A stretch of 5,620 bases of DNA from Candidatus Gottesmanbacteria bacterium (GCA_016218185.1 JACREP010000032.1:1-5620), one strand, 5' to 3'. Shown: positions 1 to 5,146, numbered from the stretch's first letter. Made by a program: numbers and translations. The notes: generated by a model not told the origin, from the letters alone.

Positions 1-566
1 AGGGAGAAATGGGAGACAGCATGATGGGTGTGCACGCCAGACTCATGTCGCAGGCCCTTCGAAAATTAACTGCGGTGATTTCCAAATCGAAAACGATTGT
101 CATTTTTACCAATCAGTTGCGCCAAAAAATCGGCGTGATGTTCGGTAATCCGGAGACAACCACCGGCGGCATGGCGCTTAAGTTTTACGCGAGCATCCGC
201 ATGGACTCCAGAAAAATCGAGAGCCTCAAAGACGGCGACCGCGTCATCGGGAGCCGGCATCGGGTCCGTGTCGTCAAAAATAAGGTATCCCCGCCGTTCC
301 GCATGGCGGAATTTGATGTGATGCACGACGGCGTCTCCCGCGAAGGCGGGCTGATTGATGTGGGATTGGAGCTGGGTATCGTAAGTAAATCCGGGGCATT
401 TATAAAATACGGTACACAAATGCTCGGACAGGGTAAAGAAGCGGCGAAACTTTTTTTGAAGGAAAACGCAAAAGTTGCCAAAGAGATCACCGACGCTATC
501 TGGAAAGCGGTCAAGACCGGCGCCGCCCACGCCAAGGTCGCCATGGGAGTGGAAGAAGAAGAATGA
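1..566 (+). CDS. recA: Recombinase RecA, C-terminal part (5' end outside window)
   Basis: RecA is the ATP-dependent strand-exchange protein. It coats single-stranded DNA, pairs it with homologous duplex and triggers LexA-type self-cleavage. The reading frame is open from the window edge, with GE before MGDSMMG, matching the GEMGDS segment of E. coli RecA near residue 160. The ATG at 9 is therefore internal and not a start. Counting from that Met, the core segment VIFTNQLRQKIGVMFGNPET (about 31-50) and the following TTGG carry the NQ element and DNA-binding loop L2. The PPF..AEFD strand and the C-terminal domain (about 112-170, GLIDVGLELGIV, GQGKEAA) follow. The protein ends in a short acidic tail, EEEE, as many RecA proteins do. 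The Walker A and B motifs lie upstream of the window. The gene converges on the ribosomal operon. Family identity is essentially certain; only the N-terminal part is unseen. Confidence 0.98.
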   Translation, partial: GEMGDSMMGVHARLMSQALRKLTAVISKSKTIVIFTNQLRQKIGVMFGNPETTTGGMALKFYASIRMDSRKIESLKDGDRVIGSRHRVRVVKNKVSPPFRMAEFDVMHDGVSREGGLIDVGLELGIVSKSGAFIKYGTQMLGQGKEAAKLFLKENAKVAKEITDAIWKAVKTGAAHAKVAMGVEEEE

Positions 567-631
567 ATGGGTGGATTTCATGCGTGAAGAATTATTCTTT
601 CCCTTCCGCCAACATAGATTTCCACTAATCT

Positions 632-671
632 TATTCACTCATTTACAGTACGTGCTTGAAATGAGTGAATA
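632..671. terminator. Inverted repeat between convergent genes, possible bidirectional terminator
   Basis: A perfect 13-bp inverted repeat (TATTCACTCATTT at 632-644, AAATGAGTGAATA at 659-671) flanks a 14-nt loop. It sits in the 122-bp gap between the recA stop and the stop of the minus-strand gene ending at 689. Its place between two converging 3' ends fits a shared terminator. However, the stem is AT-rich and neither strand has a clear T-run after it, so it is not a textbook intrinsic terminator. A protein-binding site or a 3'-end-stabilising hairpin are alternatives. Apart from this I see nothing in the gap. Confidence 0.45.
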
Positions 672-688
672 TAAGGAAGGTAAAAATA

Positions 689-1003
689 TTACATTCCAGT
701 CTCTTTTGCCCATGTCGTCCATTCTCCTCCGTGTTTCGTCCAAGTAAGCAGGCCCCAACTGTGCCACTTGCCCTCTTGTATTTCTAATCTTCCAATACTC
801 ATCGCGCCGTCAGGATCACGAATAAGCACTGTAAACTCTCCGTCCTTTCCCCCATTTGCTACGAAAACCTCTCGCGTTAACTCTTCGTAATCGAAATGAA
901 ATAAACTTAAAGAAGTGTTGGTAAGCTGTAATAAAATGTCAGGCTGCATCGGAAGGCCCGTTCCGTCTTTACAAGATCTTATTTCCTGCAATGCTCTTCC
1001 CAT
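689..1003 (-). CDS. Unidentified small Trp-rich protein downstream of rpsI
   Basis: I do not recognise this family. The chosen ATG (1003-1001) follows the rpsI TAA by one base in a TAATATG junction. The same heptamer joins infA to rpmJ, which supports a coupled start; no Shine-Dalgarno is visible. An in-frame upstream Met would overlap the conserved end of rpsI and is unlikely. A later Met at residue 19 (ATG at 949) is possible. The 104-residue product has no signal peptide or membrane segment. It has charged, strand-like stretches (EFTVLIRDPDG, SIGRLEIQEG) and five Trp in the last 25 residues (W80, W83, W88, W95, W98), so it is probably a small soluble beta-rich protein. By hand count, 721-960 is about 46% G+C, visibly lower than the neighbouring rpsI. 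The sensible amino-acid pattern and tight coupling argue for a real gene; the role is unknown. Confidence 0.68.
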   Translation of the reverse strand: MGRALQEIRSCKDGTGLPMQPDILLQLTNTSLSLFHFDYEELTREVFVANGGKDGEFTVLIRDPDGAMSIGRLEIQEGKWHSWGLLTWTKHGGEWTTWAKETGM

Positions 1004-1004
1004 A

Positions 1005-1454
1005 TTAACGCTTGGGACTTTGTTTGCGGGCGCGGGCCTTGCCTGCATAGCCGGCTTTGCGGCGCTGCTTGGCTCTCGGATCGCGGGTCATGAATCCGCG
1101 CTTTTTGAGGATCGGACGGAACTTTTCGCGGTCTACTTTTTCCAAAGCCCGCGAAATACCATGGATAACTGCACCCAATTGTCCTGACAAACCGCCGCCG
1201 ACAGCCTTGACACTCACGGCGAAACGGTTGAGCGTATTGGTGGTACGGAACGGCTCAAGGTACATTTTTTGAGCCACCTCTCCCGGAAAATACTGCTCGA
1301 CCTTCCGGCCGTTTACGACCATCGCACCCTTTTCCAGAGACTGCCCGGCAACGGCAACAGACGCGTCGCCAACGACATAGAGTCGCACGCGGGCGGTAGA
1401 TTCTTTGCGCCGGCCAACGGCCTCGTAATAGGAAACTTTTTGTTCTTCTGACAT
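1005..1454 (-). CDS. rpsI: 30S ribosomal protein S9 (uS9)
   Basis: uS9 binds the 3' major (head) domain of 16S rRNA, and its C-terminal tail reaches the P-site tRNA. The 149-residue product shows the family landmarks in order: YEAVGRRKESTARVRL (10-25), VNGRKVEQYF (47-56), VKAVGGGLSGQLGAVIHGIS (82-101), FMTRDPRAKQRRKAG (121-135), and a basic tail ending SPKR. The terminal Lys-Arg that contacts tRNA is kept. It is longer than the E. coli protein (130 residues). Most of the excess is an insert of about 14 residues (roughly 31-44) in the first beta hairpin. The start lies 3 nt after the rplM stop with no Shine-Dalgarno, so coupling to rplM is likely. The L13/S9 pairing is standard in bacteria. 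Confidence 0.98.
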   Translation of the reverse strand: MSEEQKVSYYEAVGRRKESTARVRLYVVGDASVAVAGQSLEKGAMVVNGRKVEQYFPGEVAQKMYLEPFRTTNTLNRFAVSVKAVGGGLSGQLGAVIHGISRALEKVDREKFRPILKKRGFMTRDPRAKQRRKAGYAGKARARKQSPKR

Positions 1455-1457
1455 AGG

Positions 1458-1895
1458 TTATTTGTCTAATTTGACTAATTGGTCAAATTTGGCTTTATAC
1501 GGATGTTGTCCCTCAGGGTAAATGTAAAGCCGCGTAATCAGCCGGTCCCGCAGTTTATTTTTCGGCAACATTCCAAAGACTGCGCGGCGGATGACTTCCG
1601 TCGGCTTTTCCTGCCGTACCTGCCGGAGCTGCTTCTCTTTGAGTCCCCCGGGGTAGCCGGAGTAGCGACCATAGAGTTTTTGTTTCTCTTTTTTGCCGGT
1701 CACGGCGACTCGCCTGGCATTCACCACAACCACATAATCTCCGCAATCCAGATTGCGGACAAAATACGGCTTTATCTTGCCCATGAGTGCATGCGCAATC
1801 TTTGTCGCCTCCCGGCCAAGCACTCTGTCCTTCACGTCAAACAGGTGCCACGAACGCTTGATATCCGATGCTTTGGTTGGCTTGGTTATATTCAT
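1458..1895 (-). CDS. rplM: 50S ribosomal protein L13 (uL13)
   Basis: uL13 is an early-assembly protein of the large subunit that binds 23S rRNA. The 145-residue length matches the family (142 in E. coli). Visible landmarks are SWHLFDVKDRVLGREATKIA (15-34), the GDYVVVVNARRVAVTGKK core (52-69), the YGRYSGYPGGLK segment (75-86), and RRAVFGMLPKNKLRDR (103-118), followed by the LYIYPEGQHPY strand. The ATG lies just left of the palindromic repeat that forms the end of rplQ. A weak AAGG about 7 nt upstream is the only Shine-Dalgarno-like sequence, and it abuts the repeat's outer end. The repeat could therefore affect initiation here. The gene is followed after 3 nt by rpsI. No anomaly is visible in the protein. 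Confidence 0.98.
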   Translation of the reverse strand: MNITKPTKASDIKRSWHLFDVKDRVLGREATKIAHALMGKIKPYFVRNLDCGDYVVVVNARRVAVTGKKEKQKLYGRYSGYPGGLKEKQLRQVRQEKPTEVIRRAVFGMLPKNKLRDRLITRLYIYPEGQHPYKAKFDQLVKLDK

Positions 1896-1905
1896 AGGTT
1901 TACCT

Positions 1906-2002
1906 TGTCATTGCGAGGAGTCTCGCTTAGCGGGACGACGAAGCAATCTCTTAGATCGCTTGGGATTGCCACGCCCCGCCAACGGCTGGGCTCGCAATGA
2001 CA
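1906..2002. repeat. Palindromic interspersed repeat inserted at the end of rplQ
   Basis: This is an approximately 95-97 bp element bounded by perfect 12-bp terminal inverted repeats: TGTCATTGCGAG at 1906-1917 and CTCGCAATGACA at 1991-2002. Inner arms GCGGG/CCCGC (1930-1934, 1975-1979) and GCAATC/GATTGC (1943-1948, 1964-1969) give a nested foldback. The GTCATTGCGAG...GAAGCAATC...CTCGCAATGAC pattern is, from memory, a widespread bacterial dispersed repeat whose translations give CHCEE...ARND-type peptides; the plus strand here does encode CHCEES and ARNDT. It has no transposase and is MITE- or REP-like. The dinucleotide CT flanks both outer ends (1904-1905 and 2003-2004), which could be a target duplication or chance. 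It provides the last codons and stop of rplQ. A single copy lies in this window. Confidence 0.88.
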
Positions 2003-2390
2003 CTACTTTCGGTGCAATCACTCCGGCTTCGACGCGCTCATCCACAAACTGCAACAGTGCGACTTCTGCCGCATCCCCCAGTCGTTTTCCGAGTCTTACA
2101 ATCCGTGTAAACCCGCTGGTACGGTTTCCAAAACGCGTTTTGGCATCGGATAGTAATTGGTCAACCACTTCGGTATCGTCAAGTAAACGAAGAATGATGC
2201 GCCTATCAACGTCTCTTCCTGCCTTTGCCTTCGTCACCAATTTCTCCACGATCGGCTGTACTGCTTTCGCCTTAGCCACCGTAGTTTTGATGCTGCCATG
2301 AAGCAGTAATGCGCGCACGAGTCCCGCAAACAAGTGTTTGCGCTCATTTTTCGTCCGCGAAAATTTTCTGCCAAAAACCGAATGTCTCAT
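1908..2390 (-). CDS. rplQ: 50S ribosomal protein L17 (bL17) with repeat-encoded C-terminal tail
   Basis: bL17 is a bacteria-specific large-subunit protein located near the exit-tunnel side of 23S rRNA. The N-terminal signature MRHSVFGRKFSRTKNERKHL (1-20), the SIKTTVAKAKAVQPIVEKLV segment (33-52) and RFGNRTSGFTRIVRLGKRLG (86-105) are typical. The conserved body ends at about residue 118 (LLQFVDE). The product is 160 residues against 127 in E. coli. Residues from about 131 to the end, together with the TGA stop, are translated from the palindromic repeat. That tail is very basic, with ten Arg/Lys and one Asp in 30 residues (for example GNPKRSKRLLRRPAKR). The start is 11 nt after the rpoA stop, without a visible Shine-Dalgarno, in the standard rpoA-rplQ order. 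The protein is probably functional because the conserved part is intact; the effect of the tail is unknown. Confidence 0.97.
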   Translation of the reverse strand: MRHSVFGRKFSRTKNERKHLFAGLVRALLLHGSIKTTVAKAKAVQPIVEKLVTKAKAGRDVDRRIILRLLDDTEVVDQLLSDAKTRFGNRTSGFTRIVRLGKRLGDAAEVALLQFVDERVEAGVIAPKVVSLRAQPLAGRGNPKRSKRLLRRPAKRDSSQ

Positions 2391-2401
2391 ACCGTCAGCG
2401 T

Positions 2402-3322
2402 TTACACCGTAAGTGCCACTCCTTTTTCACGCAACTTTTCTTCCACCACCGCCAGCGATTTGACTCCCAAATTTTTGATTTTCACAAGCTCTGCCTTGGG
2501 AGTTCCCAACAGCTGTCCGATGGTTTCAATACCACCGTTTGAAAGGGCGTTGACGATGCGCGTCGGAATATCAAGTTCTTCGATGCGCATTTTCAAAATT
2601 TCATCGGAAATGGTCGGTGTCACGGCAACATTCCCTTCCACCTCAGCCGCTTTCGGCTCATAGACCTGCAAAAAGTATGAAACCAATATCTTTGCCGCGG
2701 TCTTGAGCGCAACAAGGGGCGCAATCGTCGCATCGGTCCAAAGCTCTATCACTAACCGGTCCAGATTGGTCATCCGCCCCACGCGCGTGGCTTCCACGCG
2801 ATAATTCACGCGCACCACCGGACAAAAAAGCGCATCCACGGGAATCACCCCTACTTCATCCAGGTGCCGCTCATCTGCCGATACGTATCCGTATCCTTTC
2901 TCCACCACCACCTCGATGTCCAGTGTCGATTTCTTGTCTGCCAGGGTTGCCAGCACAAAATCCGGGTTGACAACCGTGATACCTGCCGGCACGTCAAAAT
3001 CCCCAGCCGTCACAACTCCTGGTCCTTTTTTGGAAAGTGTCATGACCGCGCGCTCTCCGCCTTCCAAAACCAACCGGATTTTTTTTATGTTGAGAATGAG
3101 TTCCGTGACATCCTCTTTGACTCCCGGAATCGTCGTAAATTGGTGCTTCACGCCGGCAATTTTTACCGATGTGATGGCAGCACCCGTTAGCGACGTTAAC
3201 AGAACCCGACGCAGGGTATTACCCAGCGTCTGACCATATCCCTGCTCAAGCGGTTCTATCACAAATTTCCCGTACTCGGGTTTTTCTACCTCCGGTTTGA
3301 TCTGAAAATTCGGCTCCAACAT
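2402..3322 (-). CDS. rpoA: DNA-directed RNA polymerase subunit alpha
   Basis: Alpha dimerises to start RNA polymerase assembly, and its C-terminal domain contacts UP elements and activators. The 306-residue product is slightly shorter than the 329-residue E. coli protein. The N-terminal domain (about 1-228) contains FVIEPLEQGYGQTLGNTLRR (20-39), the assembly region, then TSVKIAGVKHQFTTIPGVKED (51-71) and VEATRVGRMTNLDRLVIELWTD (176-197). After a short linker the C-terminal domain (about 245-304) shows its helix-hairpin-helix, KIKNLGVKSLAVVEEKL (281-297). By alignment from memory, the DNA-contact residues equivalent to E. coli R265, N268, G296, K298 and S299 are kept as R255, N258, G286, K288 and S289, while the E302 position appears to be Val. 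UP-element recognition is therefore plausible. It has the best Shine-Dalgarno of the operon. Confidence 0.99.
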   Translation of the reverse strand: MLEPNFQIKPEVEKPEYGKFVIEPLEQGYGQTLGNTLRRVLLTSLTGAAITSVKIAGVKHQFTTIPGVKEDVTELILNIKKIRLVLEGGERAVMTLSKKGPGVVTAGDFDVPAGITVVNPDFVLATLADKKSTLDIEVVVEKGYGYVSADERHLDEVGVIPVDALFCPVVRVNYRVEATRVGRMTNLDRLVIELWTDATIAPLVALKTAAKILVSYFLQVYEPKAAEVEGNVAVTPTISDEILKMRIEELDIPTRIVNALSNGGIETIGQLLGTPKAELVKIKNLGVKSLAVVEEKLREKGVALTV

Positions 3323-3327
3323 AAAAA

Positions 3328-3335
3328 CCTTCCTT
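3328..3335 (-). promoter_or_regulatory. Strong Shine-Dalgarno of rpoA
   Basis: AAGGAAGG on the minus strand lies 5 nt before the rpoA ATG and just after the rpsD stop. It fixes the rpoA start. It contrasts with several genes of this operon that have no recognisable site, so rpoA may be translated more independently of its upstream neighbour. Confidence 0.85.
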
Positions 3336-3337
3336 TC

Positions 3338-3958
3338 TTATCGAGAATAATACTCGACAATAAGCTGTTCACTAATATCTTCGTGTATGTCGCCTCTTTC
3401 GGGCAGCCGGGCGACTTTGCCGGCCGGACCCTTGCGCGCAAGCCACTCCGGCGGCTTGAAGGCGGCATCCTCAAGGACTTTTTGTACCGCAGGAATAGCC
3501 AGCCCTTTGGACCCAAGCGTTATGACGTCGTTGACAAATACCAGCGCCGATGGAATTGACAATTTCTTGCCGTTGACCAACACATGTCCGTGCGTCACCA
3601 TCTGACGGGACAACCCCCGTGTGGGCGCAAACCCCAAACGATAGACGGTATTATCCAACCGCCGTTCCATAAATTCAAGGAGTTTTTCGCCCGTATTTCC
3701 CTTCCATTTTTTGGCCCGTTCAAACATTTTTCGAAATTGTCGTTCCAGGAGTCCGTACATGCGTTTCACTTTCTGTTTTTCCCTCAACTGGTGCCCGTAA
3801 TCCGAAATCTTGCGCCTGCCCTTCACACCGTGAGCACCCGGCACGATGGAGAGCCGCCGCAGCACCGACACATGGGCCTTGGACCCCACGGTTTTTAATC
3901 CCAGATCTATCCCTTCACGTCTCGCTAATCTGTTTTTTGGTCCTGTATAACGCGCCAT
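3338..3958 (-). CDS. rpsD: 30S ribosomal protein S4 (uS4), zinc-free type
   Basis: uS4 is a primary 16S rRNA-binding protein of the 30S body and, in many bacteria, the feedback repressor of the alpha operon. The 206-residue length equals that of the E. coli protein. The N-terminal part (MARYTGPKNRLARREG, 1-16) matches the family but lacks all the cysteines of the zinc-binding version: the usual C-x-x-C positions are Asn9 and Ala12, and no Cys occurs anywhere in the protein. It is therefore a C-minus form. The S4 RNA-binding domain spans about 98-160 (ERRLDNTVYRLGFAPTRGLS, HGHVLVNGKKL). The ATG overlaps the rpsK stop by one base (TAATG). A good Shine-Dalgarno (AAGGAG, 3965-3970) lies 6 nt upstream, inside the last codons of rpsK. 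Whether S4 autoregulates this operon cannot be judged here. Confidence 0.99.
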   Translation of the reverse strand: MARYTGPKNRLARREGIDLGLKTVGSKAHVSVLRRLSIVPGAHGVKGRRKISDYGHQLREKQKVKRMYGLLERQFRKMFERAKKWKGNTGEKLLEFMERRLDNTVYRLGFAPTRGLSRQMVTHGHVLVNGKKLSIPSALVFVNDVITLGSKGLAIPAVQKVLEDAAFKPPEWLARKGPAGKVARLPERGDIHEDISEQLIVEYYSR

Positions 3959-4329
3959 TATACTCTCCTTTTCTTTTTCGGCCGCACCCCGTTGTGCGGA
4001 ATCGGCGTCACGTCGGCAATCAGAGTAATCGCAAGCCCAACAGCCTTAAGCGCCCGCAGTGCCGCATCCCGACCGGATCCCGGCCCCTTCACATAGACTT
4101 CTACCTCTCTCATGCCGTTGGCCTGGGCTTTGCGGGCAACAGCTTCGGCAGCCGTCGTCGCAGCATAGGGCGTAGACTTGCGGGCACCTTTAAACCCTGC
4201 CATGCCGGAAGACCCCCAATACAGCGTATTTCCCGACGCATCGGTAATGGTAACAATCGTGTTGTTAAACGTCGCCGTAATAAATACTTTGCCTTTTTCC
4301 ACCGATCGTTTTGTTGATTTTATTGCCAT
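3958..4329 (-). CDS. rpsK: 30S ribosomal protein S11 (uS11)
   Basis: uS11 sits on the platform of the small subunit and helps shape the E-site and mRNA exit region. The 123-residue product carries VFITATFNNTIVTITDASGN (15-34), the GMAGFKGARKSTPYAA stretch (42-57), VKGPGSGRDAALRAL (80-94) and the basic C-terminus DVTPIPHNGVRPKKKRRV (106-123). The HNG tripeptide (112-114) is the site of isoaspartate formation reported in E. coli S11. The Cys that usually follows it is Val here. A short basic N-terminal extension is within normal variation. The start is 9 nt after the rpsM stop, with no clear Shine-Dalgarno. The stop overlaps the rpsD start by one base. Confidence 0.99.
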   Translation of the reverse strand: MAIKSTKRSVEKGKVFITATFNNTIVTITDASGNTLYWGSSGMAGFKGARKSTPYAATTAAEAVARKAQANGMREVEVYVKGPGSGRDAALRALKAVGLAITLIADVTPIPHNGVRPKKKRRV

Positions 4330-4338
4330 ATGATTATG

Positions 4339-4752
4339 TTATTTCTTCTCTTCCGGTTTTACTGTTTCCGTCTTTGCCCTATCATCTTTTTTGAGCGCCC
4401 CGATCGTCATGCGCTTGCCTCGTTTGGTACGGGCGTTTGAACGCGTCCGTTGGCCTCGAACCGGTAATTTCCGCACGTGGCGCGTACCGCGATACGATTT
4501 AATTTCGATAAGACGTTTGATCGTATCGGATATTTGTTTACGTAAATCTCCTTCCACCGCATAACCTTTCTCAATCACTTTTGCGATACGGTTCACTTCT
4601 TCATCGGATAACGTATTGACGCGCCGGCTTCCCTCCAGTCCCGCTTCCGTAAGAATCGGTATCACGTTGGATCTGCCGATTCCGTACAAGTACGTGAGGC
4701 CGATATCCAATCGTTTTTCACTTGGTAATTCAACACCTGCAATACGAGCCAT
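4339..4752 (-). CDS. rpsM: 30S ribosomal protein S13 (uS13)
   Basis: uS13 is in the head of the 30S subunit and forms bridges to the 50S subunit; its tail approaches the P-site tRNA. I start it at the ATG at 4752 because MARIAGVELPSEKRLDIGLT (1-20) is the conserved N-terminus. An AGGGG Shine-Dalgarno lies 7 nt upstream, and the in-frame Met 15 codons earlier would run through the end of rpmJ. Further landmarks are TYLYGIGRSNV (20-30), the helix-two-turn-helix region, and SYRGTRHVRKLPVRGQRTRS (86-105) followed by NARTKRGKR. At 137 residues it exceeds E. coli S13 (118) by a mixed-charge tail (KKDDRAKTETVKPEEKK). This tail is presumably disordered and of unknown role. Confidence 0.99.
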   Translation of the reverse strand: MARIAGVELPSEKRLDIGLTYLYGIGRSNVIPILTEAGLEGSRRVNTLSDEEVNRIAKVIEKGYAVEGDLRKQISDTIKRLIEIKSYRGTRHVRKLPVRGQRTRSNARTKRGKRMTIGALKKDDRAKTETVKPEEKK

Positions 4753-4756
4753 AATT

Positions 4757-4870
4757 TTACCCCTGTCTTTGTTTGTGTTTCGGGTTATCGCACACAATGT
4801 ACACCCGTCCGCGCCGGCGGACTATTCTACATTTATTGCACATCGGCTTGATGCTTGCGCGAACCTTCAT
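4757..4870 (-). CDS. rpmJ: 50S ribosomal protein L36 (bL36), zinc-ribbon type
   Basis: This 37-codon gene lies between infA and rpsM and is short enough to be missed by length cut-offs. Its translation begins MKVRASIKPMCNKCRIVRRR and ends NPKHKQRQG, the standard bL36 sequence and length. The zinc ligands are present: Cys11, Cys14, Cys27 and His32. bL36 is a late-assembly protein of the large subunit that packs against 23S rRNA near the peptidyl-transferase side. The start is one base after the infA stop (TAATATG), and the TAA stop ends 4 nt before the rpsM ATG. The last codons contain the Shine-Dalgarno of rpsM. The infA-rpmJ-rpsM order is classical. Confidence 0.98.
   Translation of the reverse strand: MKVRASIKPMCNKCRIVRRRGRVYIVCDNPKHKQRQG
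4760..4764 (-). promoter_or_regulatory. Shine-Dalgarno that fixes the rpsM start
   Basis: AGGGG on the minus strand lies 7 nt before the ATG at 4752 and inside the final codons of rpmJ. It supports the MARIAGVE start over the in-frame upstream Met at 4797. Confidence 0.75.
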
Positions 4871-4871
4871 A

Positions 4872-5090
4872 TTACTTTGTTCTGTAGGTAATCCTTCCCT
4901 TCGTCGGATCGTACGGTGTCATCTCCAGTCGCACGCGGTCTCCGGGCATAATGCGGATAAAATTCAAACGCATCTTGCCGGACAAATGACAAAGAACGAT
5001 CCTTCCGTTCGGAAGCTTCACTCGAAACAATGTATTGGGCAGACACTCCGTAACCTCTCCTTCTACTTCAATATTTCCTTGGTGCGTCAT
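4872..5090 (-). CDS. infA: Translation initiation factor IF-1
   Basis: IF-1 is a small OB-fold protein that occupies the A site of the 30S subunit during initiation and assists IF-2 and IF-3. The 72-residue product is the standard length and aligns along its whole length with E. coli IF-1: NIEVEGEVTECLPNTLFRVK (6-25), HLSGKMRLNFIRIMPGDRVR (35-54), and TPYDPTKGRITYR (58-70). The ATG at 5090 is preceded by an A/T-rich stretch and a hairpin (5104-5122) rather than a normal Shine-Dalgarno. The nearest G-rich run is the hairpin's own downstream arm. It is separated from map by 56 nt, the largest gap within the operon. The stop is followed one base later by the rpmJ ATG. Confidence 0.98.
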   Translation of the reverse strand: MTHQGNIEVEGEVTECLPNTLFRVKLPNGRIVLCHLSGKMRLNFIRIMPGDRVRLEMTPYDPTKGRITYRTK

Positions 5091-5094
5091 ACAA

Positions 5095-5122
5095 CAAAAA
5101 ATTCCCCATCACGCCCATGGGG
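5095..5122 (-). terminator. Hairpin plus T-run between map and infA: possible terminator or attenuator
   Basis: Read on the minus strand, CCCCAT (5122-5117), a 7-nt loop and ATGGGG (5109-5104) form a 6-bp G+C-rich stem. It is followed by AATTTTTTG (5103-5095). This is the shape of a weak intrinsic terminator lying in the leader just before infA. Full termination would silence ribosomal genes downstream unless a promoter follows, so partial termination (attenuation) or an RNA-processing/initiation-control hairpin is more plausible. The stem is short, so chance remains possible. Confidence 0.5.
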
Positions 5123-5146
5123 CTTTTCACAACAATGTATTTTACC

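Noticed and set aside
66..638. Minus-strand open frame of 190 codons opposite recA
   Set aside because: The plus strand encodes conserved RecA over nearly its whole length. The antisense translation is Phe/His/Arg-rich with no recognisable motif.
689..1048. Longer start for the unidentified gene at 1048
   Set aside because: It would overlap the conserved C-terminal codons of rpsI by 44 nt. The ATG at 1003 sits in a TAATATG coupling junction.
1753..2301. Plus-strand open frame of 182 codons containing CHCEES...ARNDT
   Set aside because: It runs antisense to rplM and rplQ, both clearly recognisable. The CHCEE/ARND peptide is the usual mistranslation of the palindromic repeat, so this is a shadow.
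3341..3357. TCGAG...CTCGA inverted repeat near the rpsD stop
   Set aside because: Only 5-bp arms, located within the coding end of rpsD, with no T-run. Easily chance.
3937..4317. Plus-strand open frame opposite rpsK
   Set aside because: Shadow of the fully conserved S11 gene; its Arg/Gly/His-rich translation has no family features.
4339..4797. Longer S13 with 15 extra N-terminal residues
   Set aside because: The extra codons overlap the end of rpmJ. The conserved MARIAGVE start has its own Shine-Dalgarno.
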